DNA from: Mycteria americana
Taxonomy: Eukaryota > Chordata > Aves > Ciconiiformes > Ciconiidae
Direction: 5' to 3'
Assembly: GCF_035582795.1 (NCBI RefSeq)
Contig: NC_134366.1
Coordinates: 35,117,926 to 35,181,925, forward strand
Length of the DNA: 64,000 nucleotides
Shown here: in pieces, positions 41,501 through 56,500 of the stretch
How positions within the stretch are numbered: position 1 is the first letter of the stretch
Layout: each line of letters begins with the position of its first letter
Notes under the pieces: model-generated
The model's input: the letters and a program-made list of their open reading frames with translations, nothing else
Told to the model about the DNA's origin: nothing
Database searches by the model: none
Position numbers and translations under genes: made by a program

Positions 41501-44500
41501 TGAATATTAACTTTTCATATCTTCTTGCTCATTATTATCTTTCCTGGGAAGACATGATCCAAAGTTCTGTGAAGTCCATAAGTATCTTTTTTGATTTCAG
41601 TGATTTTTGAATTGGGCACTACTAGTGGACTTTGTTAGATAGACATAAATGTCTATGTCTGAAGTAGTCCTCTGGACTGTCTATACAGTCAGTGGAGATC
41701 AGTTAGCACTGCCAGGACATGATTCATTTTGCCTGAAAGTAGACATCTGCAGAGGTATTAATCCTTACAGTGCCAGTTTCTCTTCATTGACTGTAAATTG
41801 AGTTGGGGGCAGGCAGGTTAATGTCCAGATGCCTACACTGTACGCAACGGAAGTCAAGTGAGATGAAACCTGCTCAGCATCTCTGAATCAGATGAGCACC
41901 TCGGCTTGTGCTGTAAATTCTACTGCCCTAAATGGGTCGCAGAGCAGCGACCTGTACAAGTGCTATGGCATTAGCTTACTTATGTCAGACTTATTCCCCA
42001 TGCTTATTCTTTTTCCCCTTACATATAATTTCAAAAAGTATCTTTTACAACTAAGATGATACAGTAAATGGAGTTTCCCATCCATTTAATGAGGTAACTG
42101 TCACTAGTCTTACCAATAGTTTTGTGTACATTTACTTACTAATAGTGGATGTAGGAACTTAAATTTTATTTTTGTTTTGATCCAGTAGCCCGTGTATCGA
42201 GCTATTAAAGGATCTTAATGCTGTGGTGTAATAGCCCTTTCTCAGGATAACAAAAAGCAAAGCTGTACCGCTCCATAGACGTTCCAAAAGGGATGATATA
42301 CTCTCTGAGCTCATACCATCGCTCACATCATGTTTCTTCTTGTTCTGTACAGAAACACTACATATGTACTGTTACTATAGGAACTAAATTATATTGTATA
42401 CATTTCCATAACATACCAAAAATATCTGTTGTTCATAGTAAATTCAAACTAATCCCCACTGAGCTTAATCTCATTGAAGTTATTTTTCTTTCTTTAAGTA
42501 TTTCTTTTGCTGTGCATATTTACATCTTCATTAATAACAGGATTTTATGGGTTGATAGGGAATATTTACATCTCCTTCAAATGGAAAATGTGGAATGTGT
42601 TAGACTTTTTGTTTTGTTTTGTTTTTGTACAGTGATTATAATTTAGATTGTATGCCTCCTCACGGTTATATTCACGTGCTATCCCTGACCGACAATATAG
42701 CAGAATTCAGAAATGCAGTGAATAAACAAAAGATTTCTGGGAATATTGATACACCTGAAGGGGGTTTTGATGCGATGCTCCAAGCAGCTGTGTGCCAGGT
42801 AAGGAGCTTATTAACAAAAGACTAAAGGGTAGATCAGACATGGATATATATATATTGGTACAACAGTGCTCAGTGTTCCTGAATTCAAAATGTCGGTTCT
42901 AGGACTGATAATAGTAAGATTTCTTCCTCCTTTTCCATTATTTCCCCTTTAGCTATACATTTCTGTTTCCCATTGAAACTGATAAAGGAGAGCATAAGGA
43001 AATACTTTTCAGTGTTGGTTAATGATGTTCTTTAACCAGCCTAACCAACATAGGATGGACAATGAAAGCAACTGCTTCTTGCTTGAACAGGACATGTATT
43101 CATTTCAGCCAATTACAAAATTTGTTTCCAAAGTTATTAAAGCCCTCCTTGTGTTCCTAAGTCAAAACATACCATTTGCCATTTCTTCTACTTCAGAATG
43201 TATTTGAAAACTGAAGGATCAGTTACATATCTGCTCGTGTAGATAAGGAAAACAAATGAACTTCAGTGTTATCTTTTAAAGAGTTCAAATCAACTAAAAA
43301 TTAACTTTTGTATACTGATAAAATGTCATCACCATCTCTCCCATGCAGAAAAGGATGGAAAAGATCTGCATCAGTAGTTCCCAAGCTATAAGCATATTAA
43401 ATAATAAGAATTTGTTTGCTCTAGAGGGGTCTTTTGCATGTTGTTTTTCTTCTATGCATAGTAGTGCAATAAAAATTTTGAAAGTTGGCTGATTCATGGG
43501 TTTGCTCATGCTCTATAAGATACTGTTTCTGGTGCTATTAAAGAAAGTAACTCAACTCCTGTCCAAATCACAGGCTTGGTGTGTTTCTTATCTCTTGGGA
43601 TGATGTCAGGACAATTCTTTTATCTTGTCCATCTTCACATCCTCTTTTGGAGCACTAGAATGAATCAAGGCCAAAAAGGAATCCAGACTGTGTTAGAAAT
43701 TAATACTTTGGCCCCAATTTTATTTTCACATTTTGATGAGTTGTAAAACAGGTAAATAAAAGACACTCTTCACAGACACTGTGATCACAGCTGTTATAAA
43801 AAATTAGTCTGAAGCTTTGGAAAAATTCCTTAAAATCAGTGTTTCTCATTGGACACATTCCACACTTATGACATGTGAGCTCTAGAATAATATATGCTTC
43901 CAAAAACAATAGAATGGAAACATTCATGAGAATGGGGAGGCTTTCCTGCTAACTGAATTGTGAACCAAAATGGATGAGAACAATGTGCAATTCATAACTA
44001 CTATCATGAACTATAATTTATATTAATGTGCACTCATTTTGCCTACAATAGAACTTTATAACTTGCTCCATCTTGCTTTAACCAATACAGCCCTGTTGCA
44101 AGCACTAGCAGGTTAGGACATGAAGCTTCTTTAAAATTTTGGTTGCTGTGACATATGTAGGTAGGAGTCTTGAGGTGAGAAAATGAAATGATGTAGTCTT
44201 AGGAGCAAGAAGTTTGTACAGTGCTGGAGGAGAATTTGAGATTATTTTAAATATGACCTGTTTATAAATAAAACTTAAAATACCCTGTCTTTAGGGGAAT
44301 GCTGCCTAGGATTGTCTGAGGGAGGCTAATGCCTAACGTGTAAGCAGGAAAAGACACCACACCCCTCTGTACTTATCATCCCTACTGTTACGAGATACTC
44401 CTTCCCTATTCAGGGCTAGCAGGGAGTGAGCCTGAGAAGGGAGCTAAATCCTTCTTTGTAAAGCAAAGGAAAGGTAGAGAATAAGTCATGAAGCCTGGCT

Positions 44501-47500
44501 GAATACATGGACTGTATTGCAGATACACATTTCACATGAGATGAAAGATACCTGGCAGTGTTAAGGGAAATGGTGGAGATGAGACAGTGTTGTAGGGAGG
44601 AGGAGCAAGGAAGGAGGAAAAAGGAGGAAAAATGGAATCAGTGAAGAAGATGGAATAATCAAGAGAGGGAATAATGAAAAAGAACATGAGGTGATTCATG
44701 TGTGCCTCTAAAGTCTGATATAAAGCAGACGTTTATTCCTTGCAGGGAAATAAATGTTAAGGAAATACAAATTGGCATCTAACCCAGTTAGATATAAGCT
44801 TGCCCTGCTACCTCCTTCACATTACTGAATTCCTAAAACACATTAAATTCACTCCTACAGGTGCCACTTTGCTATTAATCCCTTGGGATGGTGGATAGAT
44901 GTAGTATTTTGCTGCATAATAAAGAATTTCTCAATTTGCAGGTGCATGAAGACACTCAAACTTTAGTTTATTGGTTGATCATATGCCAATGTCCTTTCTG
45001 GAAAGCTGTGTAGGAAAAGGAAATTACAGAATGATGAGAATATAAAGTAAATAAATATAAAGTAAAAATAGAAGAGGGCACCAAGTACCAATACAAATGA
45101 ATGCGTATTTTTTGGTTGTAATGCTTTATGGATCCCAGAGAATTACACAAATGCTATGCATTTGCATTTGTATGTCATAGTGACACACATGATGTGGCAG
45201 CTGTTACCCAAGCCCACTTTATAATGCATAACTTCTATGTATGTTAGAGAGATCTTTCTTCAAAAAGCAAAGAAAGTAGTAAGTGGATCTTTGCCTCGCA
45301 GTAGTAGTTTTCAGATGTAGGACATGATACATGTTTCCACACAAAATGTTTTAAATAGCCTGGTTTAAACTCAGGGCTGCTAAGCAGTGTAATATCTGAA
45401 AGTAGACTTTCAGATTAATTTTTCATTTTGTTATTTGTTATTTTAGAAAATAGGTAGTTACTGCTTTCTTATGCTTAATTTTGTTTTCTTTTTAGAGCCA
45501 TATTGGATGGCGCAAAGAAGCAAAGCGACTGCTTCTTGTGATGACAGATCAAACTTCCCATCTGGCCCTTGATAGTAAATTAGCAGGGATCGTAATTCCC
45601 CATGACGGAAACTGTCATTTGAAAGATAATGTGTACATCAAAGCTACGAGTATGGTAAGGTATATGTCATACATTCTGCCTTCAGGAAAGCGGTGTAAAA
45701 CTGCATAAGTGAGGTTTTTAGATTGCTGCCAAAGCATTGCTTTTAATTCAGTTACTAGAATAGTATTTTCCCAGGTAGGCAAGATGTGAAATGAAGAATC
45801 AATCACTGGTAAATATTGACATTGGTTTTGTCTGCGGTAAAGTATTTTGGAGTCTGAGACACAGCAGAGGAGAATATGTTACTGGGTTTGGTGTAGTTTT
45901 TTATTACCATGTCATAATGATGAGCAATTCTTACAGGCGTATGTAAGGATTGCATGATCCTGCTAATGAGGCAAAGGTAGTGGTCACGCTTTATGGTCAG
46001 AAGATGCAGAGTTGCATTGATTGAAAAGACTTGGTAAGAGTAAAACGGAAGACGTACAACAGCAATGACCTAATTCAACCGTGATGGACTAGAAAATATT
46101 CTTGTGCCACAGAGCTTTGCTGTGGTAATGTAGCATTAAATACATTTGAATCTCACAGTATAAAACCAGTGTGTGTTAATACATATCTGTGCAAAAAAAT
46201 GCATCAGATCTGTTGCAAAATAATACGCTTTCAGCAGATACTTTTAGCTTTCAAAATAATTTCTTCAAGAATGTATAAAGTAGTCATGAATGATTGAAGA
46301 CAGGCATTTTTTTTCCAAGATTTGTAGTTTTTAATTGCTTTGGCTATTTCCTTAAATAAATATGACTCATTTATTTAAGAAACATAAATCAGTACTTAAT
46401 TGCTATGCAATCACGAGAAAACAGAAGCATGAACTGTGGTATCATTAGAGCACATTACAGTTTTATTCTCAGTGCTAGCTGCACTTAGTTACAGTATATA
46501 GCCTGTGTTCAGCCCAAGCCAGCAATGTGCTAGTGAAGTCAGTGAGGGCTACACGTAAGTTAGGCTAGACCTGAATTTAATCCCAGCAGCTGGTGTTTAC
46601 AAGGATGGTGGGGCAGCAGGAAGCAGCGGCTGTATGGTGTGTGATCATGAAATACAGGAGGTTTCTGGGAATCAGTGGGTGTTCGGGACCTTGCTGAGCG
46701 GAGGAGGGAGCTGAGCGTGTGCTAACAGGAAGGTTGTTTGGATTTCCGATTATCTGATGTTCTTGCATTCATATACTCCCTCTGTCAGCTCTTGGATATT
46801 CCGTCACAGATGTCAGGATTATCTGTTTCCTTCTATCCAGTCTGTTCAGTTTCAGTATTTCTGCAGTGTCCCTGGGATAAAAACAACCCCTTCCTTTATT
46901 CTACTTAAAGCAAATAATCCTGAGACTTTCCTTTCCCAAAGCAGAGCATACTTACAGGTTATGGTGTCCCTATCTCTATTTTTCTTTCTTTTTTCCCTCT
47001 CACCCCTAATTTCAGTGCTATAAACGAGAGGAATTTTTCTCTGCTTATGACCAATTGCTGAAGGTACAAATCTCACTCTGATGTTCAGGAGTCCTTTGGT
47101 AATAAAGATATTGTCTGTTTCAGAAAAAAACCCACAACTATATTTATTTTCTGTCCAGCTTGAGGAATTAACTTCTGTTTCAGCTGGAAAACCTCACCAA
47201 TATAAAATACAGACAAAATTAATTAATCTCTTTCTAAGGAACTAAGACAGATTGATGGCTGACTGAAGAAAGTGTTTTCTGGATTCTGGGCTGAAAGGTC
47301 ATGATTTTACTGTCCCATATAGAATAAGAAATCTCCATGATTATTGCTATTGATGCCTTTTGTGAAATGAAGTAGTCTTTTTAGCCACCCAAGGGAAATG
47401 ACCTTGAAAGATGCTTAGATCTGTGGTGGCACGTTTTGGCCCATGCGTTTTCTGGCTGCTAGCCCATATATTTTTCAACCGCAGGCTAATTCTTGCATGC

Positions 47501-50500
47501 CCATATGTAATAGTGAGCATGCACTTAGTAATAGAAAAGGGGTAGAATGGAATTCTTTCTCGGTATTAGATATTTTCTGGAGTAGATTTGACATAATGCA
47601 ATAGTGTCTGTAAGGGTCGGTGTACTGGTTTCCTGCTTTTTTTTTCTTCTCAGTGGTATATAGCCTGTGATTATTTTAGTCGTAGAGAGCCATAAAGAAA
47701 CTTCACATGAACAAGTAAAATCAGGGGGGGAAAAAGAGACTATTTGATATTTAAATGAAATGTCTTGAAAGGCTGTCAGCTTTTTAAGAAATACGTCATA
47801 TGAAACATATTTTTGCCTTTTTTTTTCCTTATCAATGCAATTTTGTTGTACTATGCTAAATTAAAGAGCTCTCTGTAATCACATTGTTTTCCTACTTTAT
47901 TAGCTTCTGGTAGTCTTGAGAAGATTGCATTTTGGCATATTTTTATTTCCTCCTTTTGCCAGTTAAGAGGACTTTGCCTTATTTATTTGCATAAGCTTAA
48001 CCTTTACATCGGAAGTGTTTCCATTAGTCACTTTTCTGCATGTTTCTTTCTAACTTTTGCTAAGCAGTCACGCAGAGGTCAGCAAAAAAGCATGACAGGA
48101 AAGAAAATTAGTCCGTTTTAATTAGATCTGTGCTTGGTTAACTCCCTTTCTGAAATACTTAACTTAGTATTAGTTATCTTCTCAGCTTAACACAGTAGGT
48201 TAAAATAATAAAATGAATAATGTAATTGGAACAAGAAAGATGATATAAAATGAAAGTACATTCACCTGAGCAGTAGTGGGAAGAGATAAGATAAAAATAC
48301 ATAAAGCACAGCAAGGTTTTTACAGCAAGCAAAATGAGGCTCCACGAGTGACCAACAGTTCCTTATGTCATCTCTTTACATGCTTAAAATAAAAAAGATA
48401 GTGTGGGTCTGTTGATGCTTTTTTTAAAAGTCTCTTCTAATAAAAATTTTTTTGTTCTAATCTGAAGTGAGACTTCAATGTGCTACTAACCAAGCTGGAC
48501 ACTCGAGTGAGTTAGAGCTGACAAGTACTCTTGTAAACAGACTAGGTAGTCTGGAGATCTAGTCCCTGCAACCCTTGCACGTCTATACATGTCATCTCTT
48601 GACTTCAGTAAGCTCCATCTGAATAAGTTTTTGTTTCATGAGGGCTTGGAAACCCATTTCTGATACCATTGATCCCAGAGTTTTGCCGTTAGTTGCAGAG
48701 ACGTTGAACGGCCACTTTGCTGGAATTCGGACATGTCTAGTGTCATGTGTTAAGCAGGAAGACTGACTTATTTGACCACTGTCTCATGATCCCTCAACAC
48801 TGTCCCCATCTTTCACACATTTATAGTGCAGGAGGTATTTCCAGAACATCTGACTTCACTCGCCTGTGTCCTGGGACCGCTTGGTGTGTCTGTGATCTTC
48901 CAGACAGTTGCATGTGGCCTATAGGGTTGTGCAGCACAATGGAGGCCCCGCCACTGTGGTCTGTGGTCATGGAGAAGGCAGGAGGCTGTCGTACTGTGTT
49001 GCAGGCTATTGAGAATGGCAACAAAGCCACTGCTGCTGCAGTTCACCCACAACTGCTGTGTAGTGGGAATGCATGCTCGCTGGACCCTCACGTATGGCAC
49101 ACTCCCTAGCTGCAGCTGTAAGAAAGCCCGTTTATTGCTACCTTTCATCACTTATCTTAAGGAATATAATCTCTTACCAAAGGGTAGAAAAGTTGAGAGA
49201 GGCATGGACCCTGGCTAAGATCAAACTACAGCAAGAAAGTCCTTTGTTCTTTCTATATGAGGCTCTTTATAATGGTGCAATATGATGGAAAACGGATTTT
49301 GCCCCCTTGCATAATTTTGCTTCAGCTGTCTTGGCATTCAGATTACTGTTAGGAGAGCAGTTGACTTGCAGGGTGCCTTGAGTAACAAGTGGCAGTCTGA
49401 GGAGAAATGAATTGTGCAGGGAAACAGAGTGTGTTTATGCAAGAGAGAGACAATATGGGGCAGATGGTGAAAAATATCAGGAAGAGAAAGACAGCAGAAG
49501 TATCTGGGGGAAAGAGGTTGAAGGACTTGACATAAGTGGAGGTGTCCAGATGAAATCTCTGTAAGGGGAAACACAGGCCAACGCCCCAGTCAATTCTCTA
49601 TGTTTAGTCATTAATTTTAAGTGTTGAATTTACTTCTTGAGAGGTATTCACAGATATATGGTAAATAAGTGGTGACTTTCAGATAGAGTTTGGTTTAGAG
49701 TACGGGAACTGGAGGGATCTCACATAGCCCAGGTGTACAAAGCCCACTGGGACCACACAGACACCCTTGTGCTTCCCCGGATCTTGGATGAAGGGATAGC
49801 AATGCACCTCTTGTTCTCGAATCCATGTCAGATCTCTCAATGAGAAGTGTAGAAGGGCAGGTCACTGGCACAGGACATGCCATAATAAGTGTTTCACCAA
49901 ATAGAGCAATGTCATTACTGGGGAGAGACATGAAACACATGCACAACTCAAGCACAAACGTGGTTAAGAAAATGTAGCAGGTCGTCGCGGGGAGGACTGG
50001 AGACATCACTCCTAAGGCAGGTCTCGGACATACAGAGAAGGAGAAAGCTGTCAGCCGTAAGATATGTACAGAATACTGACATTGCTAGAACCTGACCCAG
50101 TGGCTGCATTTAGCTGATGTGTCTGATCCCTGGTGCCAAAATACATTTCTGAGAAACAAATTTTTAATTACTCAACTCACTGTTCCGAAAAGCACACCTC
50201 ATCTGAGTGCCCTCATGTTGTACTTTCTCCCTGACTTTTGCACAAGAACCCACCTATCATTCTCAGGAATCTTGTTATTATTCTAGATGGACCATGGACA
50301 ACATCATATCTATATTTCTTAAGCATCAGACTCAAACCCACAAAATAGTACTGTATGAGTTAGTCCTCCCACTGTGCAGCACCCCTGCATAGTTGGCAAC
50401 AGATAAGCCTGTCACAGTCTGGCTGATGCACTGATGATTTTTTTTGTCGTGATCTGTTTATTTGTTACATCCCATTCTTTTGGATGCAGGCCTAGCATTT

Positions 50501-53500
50501 CTCTGTACATTTAGAAATAAGGATTGGGGTGGTTTTGGAATCCTGTATTGTGTCATATGTGAAATATAAGTTTTTTCCCTACTAATCTGCAGTCTTCTCT
50601 TTTCTGTTGTATTTTGCAGGAGCATCCATCTCTTGGGCAGCTCTCTGAAAAATTGATTGACAATAACATCAATGTTATTTTTGCAGTTCAAGGAAGCCAG
50701 TTCCATTGGTATAAAGTAGGTTAGAAACCTGATTTCTTTTTCCAATTTTGAAAGCCTCATATTTATATTAAAAATTAAAACTGTGCGTAAATGATTGTAT
50801 TTTTCATAGGATCTGTTACCTCTGTTGCCTGGTACTGTTGCAAGACAGATCGAATCACAAGCAGCAAATCTCAATGATTTGGTGGTAGAAGCCTATCAGG
50901 TATGATGAGAGTGACAATGTTGTATGCCGTATTTGTACAGGGATTTTTCACCTTTCATAGCCTGAAGTTGGAATTTCCAGGATCTTGGCTTCTATCTGAA
51001 GTCCATGAGGATGTTCCCTACTTTTCTGAATGTCCAGGTTGGTGGGTGACAGTATCCCATGATAGGTCTCAAATTTCCGGGCTGTTGGGATCTCAAAGCC
51101 AAGAGCTAGCACTTTTTCCTTTCTAAGGATGCTTCTAAGTATGCTGTTTGATTCTCTGCACCCATTGCCATGTAACTTCAAAAGAAATGTCTGACTTATT
51201 TGAATTTTGGCATCTCAGATCTTTAATTACAGACCAGACACCACTGTCTAGGCACCATATAGATTCAGAGCAAAAAGATAGTGCAGTATCTAGAGGGTTT
51301 TACAGCATAATTCTTAGAAAGTGGACAACAGGTGGGAATTTACAAGGAGGTAGTTTGACAACAGTGGATATTGTGGAAAGCAGGATTTACACTGCACAAA
51401 GCAGGGTAATGACTCAGGGTTTTGAGGCATGGCAGTGAAGAAGAGTTTTGATGGGGATTTGGCAGAGAACAATGGAAATGGCTTTGTGAACTCTTGCCTG
51501 GAGTTCTTAACTGAAAGTAATAGTATGGGAAAGAGAAAGTAATAGTATGGGAAAGAGAAAGTAATAGTATGGGAAAGAGCATAAAGTCATTTTCCACAAA
51601 TGATTGTCAGGGAATGGCAGCTTGAAAGTGGAAATTGGAATCTTGATAGTGAATGAAAGATAGCCTGGTAAGGGGGGGCATAAACAGCTTTGAAAATGAA
51701 GCCAGGTAGTATACATTCGATGTACTAGAGCACAGGGAGCCCATAGAGCAGCATCAAAATGAACGTGATGGGTTAGATGGTTGAATGCTGTTAAGGTGTG
51801 CAAGTTACATGAACATGCAAGTTCCAAAAGTTGAAAAATCAGTTACAAAGCTATATGCAAGGTATCAACATGTATAACATTATTTTTAATTAGTTGGACA
51901 TGGGAAGCTGAAATTATCCCTTGTACTAGGTTAACCATCTAAATCAGGCTATTTGCTTTCAGCAAATTGGCTATAATGAAGAGCCAAGTCCCCTAGCTGT
52001 TCCTCGTCAATAGAGTGGGTTTGTGCACATTTTTCTCACTGTCATGTTGGAAACATTGTGCAGAAGGCAAAGACATTCAAAAGCAGAGGAGGTTAGGTGT
52101 AATCAAATTGCAGAGCAGTTCTCACTGATATTGTACTTTCTTTTACAAAATCGAGAAATCTCATTTTGAATATGGAGGTTTGCAGGAAATTGCTGGCAAA
52201 TAATTTTTAAGATCATAGTCCTTGTGTATGCCACTTTTACACTGTCCATCCTAAATTGTATCCCAGTTTTGAGAGTGCAGTGCAGGGCAAACATTCAAGG
52301 AGAGGAAATGAAAATTTACAAAATAATAATTTAGTTCAATGCAAGATTCTGTGGGACTTTCCTGCTCCAGCCACCCCCAGTTTGCTCTTGCCTTATTTTC
52401 ATTTTTTAGACAGTATCTTCCTTCCCATCCTAAACTTCATTGGATTTGATACTTCGAGATTTTTATCATAGTTTTAGGGGCTTGTAATATACAAACACAC
52501 AGTGACAGGGCTTGAATGTTTTGTTTTCTTGAAAGCAAAAGTACTTAGATAAGAAAATAAATTTACTGTTGATGTTTGATGACAGCGGGCTTCTTGCACT
52601 CTTGTTCTAGGCAGGGAAACCTTAGGCTTAGTTGTGGAAAACCCTGGCTGAAAATCCCTGGCTAAAAAGCCAAAGATGAGTCACTAATTTTCAAAAAATT
52701 ACTAAGATAAACATGTGTTCAGATTCATGTAATTAAATTTCCATTTGTAGCAGTACAAATATCCCACTAAACTAATTTTTAAATACTAATATGCCAGGAA
52801 TTTTAATAATCTCTTTGTCCAATTTTCAGCTCATAGGTTTGTACAGAGTTTTAATAAATTTTTAAAAGGTCAAGAAGCAATATTCCTTCTTGTAAAGAAG
52901 TAGGATTTTAGAGCATGCAGTAAATACAAGTTACAAAGTAGCTGGCTTTTTCATTATTTTATATTGTAAAAAGCCCTAATAGGAATCAACAAGTTGTTGA
53001 TTTATATAGCCCTAGCTGACCCAAATAAATCAGTAAGAATAATCCCAATAGTCTTTAGATCACCCTAAGGTTTGTTCAGAGAAAACTTTTCCAGGACAGA
53101 TGCAAAATATCAGAAGTTTATAAAGTGTCAAGTCAATAGGAACCTTTTCTGCTGGATAACAATAGTTGTATGTATGTTTACTGTTTTATTTTAAATGTGT
53201 AGCTAAAAGGCATTGTAGTCTATCAAACAATAAGCAGTTTTTGTTGTGCACCATTGTTAGAATAGATTTTCAAATTGCCAAAAATACAGTCTCAAAACCA
53301 TTTTAGAAAAGCTGAAAATGTTTTTATCTGGAAAACGTAATCCTCTTTATCAGAATTACCAGTTCACTGGTTGTGTATATTTGGAATGTAATCGGGTCTT
53401 TATATGGGAAACAATGCTTTAATTCATTCCTTTATTCACACAGACAAGCTTTCTTCATTTTTAGTCAGACATAGTAGCAGTACTTGGTGTTAGTCACTAA

Positions 53501-56500
53501 TGCACATTATATGTTGAGATGCAATGCGACTGAAACTTGTTTTCCGGTTACAGAAACTTATCTCTGAAGTGAAAATTCAAGTGGATAACCAGATCCAAGG
53601 TCTTCATTTCAATATCACTGCAATCTGTCCTGATGGAAGTAAAAAAACTGGCATGGAAGGATGTAAAAATGTGGGGTATAATGAAGAAGTATGTTGATAG
53701 TTCTCGTTCTTCAAGGAACTGGAATACTTATTTTTCTTTTTGGTTGGGTTTCAATGGTGTGAAATCCTCTTGGGATTTACTTAAACTGAAAATGGATTTA
53801 TGTGATTAATGATCACAGACTCTCTATTATTCTCTGGTTTTATTTTTCCTGAATCTTATTTTAATTCTCACTAATCTCATGGAACTAAGGCTCAAAGCTT
53901 TTCCTGAAAGCTGACGTCCATTAAAACTCTCCTCCTTTGTCCTCCACTGGGCACAATGGCCACGTTCATTATGATGAAATCTGTACGTAAAAAGGTTGAA
54001 AGATAATCACCCAGTGGAAAAGAGTCATTGGAATTTGTGTTTCTTGGGTCTGTACGAGATGCCACCTTTCCCTCTCCTTGCCCTAGTAGTCTTCATGCAC
54101 ACTCAGGGTTGTGGATAATTTGTTTATTTTATAAATCAAATTAATAAAATTATTTATCCCCATTTGGATCGGTGCCACCTACTGAAGGAAACAGATTGTA
54201 AAACTGGAGCATCATGCACCATGAAAATGTGGGGGAAGATGTCTGGCTAATATAAAGAACGTGGTTTTATTCCCAGAACAACTTCTCTGTGCCTTCATAT
54301 ATTTATTTAATTGCTTGGACTAGTAGGGTAATTCATTTAGCTTGCCAGGAAGAGGTCTGTGTTTCTGGAGAGCAGGGTCAAGGAGTTCTTTCCTTCTTGA
54401 CATGTACATACGTCTCAGCTGGTGTGATTTTACTTGTGTCTGTGTGTAGAAATAGCAAAACAAATCAGTAGATTAAATGTGTGAATTTTAAATACATTCA
54501 TTTAGATGTATTTTATGCTCTTCTGAATTTTGTCTGCATGACTCGCTGCTGATTAGCTTCTACAGTTTAAGGGAGATTTGCTATGTTTTCGTCTTAACTC
54601 ATCTCTTCTCCAGTGGTGTTCCCTGTGCATGTCATAAGGAAGAGGGCTGGAATTCATTCTGTTTAATGAAAAGAAAAATATTTATATCTGTTTCTTTTTA
54701 ATAAAAAGCCAAGCCAGTTGATTGTAAAAGATTGCATGTGGTCCTAAACCTCTACTGCTGTTGAAAATGAGCCATCCTCAAGAGATTAATTTATTTTAAC
54801 CGTAAATCCTCCTTTCAGTATTTGTTTACAAGCAAAATGCTTTTCCTTAACTTTTACATTGCTTTCATTGTCTAATCCTTCTTCCTTCCTTTTCTTACCA
54901 AAACACAAAGTGTATTATATTCTGGAAGAATCCTACAGCCTCTTCAGGGTGCAAAACTAACTTTGGCTATTAGCGAGTGTCAATGTTCACGGTGTTGTAA
55001 TTATTTAGTCGCAATATGTTTAATCTTTCTGCTGCTGCGTTCAGACCCATCAAATTTCACAGCTCATACGCAAGACATGATTTGTCCTTCCCTCCCGTCT
55101 CCCTGCCATTCCTCCGGTAGTGTGTGGTACATGAAGATGATATTTTCTAGCAGGGCTCTGTGTGGAATAAAAAGCACATTCTCTAGCTGCAGCCTGTCCT
55201 CCCCATGTGATACGCACCTGCCGTATGAATTAATTAGTGCATAGCCACACTTTTGCCCCATAAACGAAGGGAAGAAGTCTCATGCACAGAGAGTGTAGGC
55301 AACTGAGGGGTTATGTGTGTAGTGGCACATTTAAGAAACAAGAAGAAGAAAAGCAAAGGGTGAGACAAAGCCTGTGTGCCCCCTCAATACAACATTAAGA
55401 AGCGCATGCTTCTGCACAGCATTCTTCTCCTGTTGTCCGTGTAGGCAGCCGCAGCCCCGCTCGCCACAAAGCCACCATTGTCCCCAAGGGCTCGGCTGTT
55501 CTCGTGTGGGGGTGCAGCAGGAGGGGGAGACAGCGATGAGAAATGAATGGTCTTAGTCTTTGCGGGTAGTTTCAACCTCGTATGTAATCTGTTCCTTAGG
55601 TTTTCTCCTTTTTTTATTTGGAAATCTTTGTTCTTTGGTGGTAAAGAGTAAAGGTATTTGCTTCTCTTCGGCTCCTTTCTCGCCTTTTCTTCTTGATTGT
55701 ATTTTCTCTGTGAGGAGGCGAGGAAGAGTTGTTTTCTGTCAGCAGGCTAAATAGCCTTAGTGAGAATACCCTGTTAGAAGCCTACCAGTCAAAAAAAAAA
55801 ACAAAACCAATTGTGAAATACAAGATTTCTATCCAGTGAAAGTATCACAGATGTCAGAGCTGTCAAAGAGTTTTGGTAGCGATTGATGCAAACTCTATGG
55901 CAGTCACCTAACCACCAAAATGGTCTGGGGTCCTATACCAGGACTCTGGAAAGCCACAGGGGCTGCTGCTGCAGCAGGCGCTACCTGAGTAAGGTCCTGG
56001 GTACCAGGGTGAGGTCCTGGGGCATGGTGGTGATGGCCGTGATGTGGCCAAGACATAGGCACTGAGTCTACCGCAAAGCAGCACTTGGTCTGCCCAGGGC
56101 CACGGCAAGAGCAGCCAAACTGTCTTGCTCAATCCCCATTGTAGGAATGGCAAAAAGAAGCTGCTGCTAAGGTGTGAGCCATTTCTGTGTTTTAGTAGGA
56201 GTAGACAGGGCCATCCAAAAAACCTGTGTGGTTTCTATTTGCACAGACCATTTCTGCAGCAAGAACATTCATTATAGGTTCTTTTTATGAAGAGTAGCTG
56301 TTTGTGTATTGTATCAATCTAGTATTTCTATAATATACACAGAATGTACACATTAAATAAGATCAGGAGGATGATGATGGTAATTCTGTGACTATTTAAC
56401 TTGTATTAAACTTGTCTTCTGGAACTATGCTTTCTTCACATGAAAAGTAGACTGCTGTCAGTCTTCTAATGTTAGGGTTTTAACTGTATTTGTGATGCCT

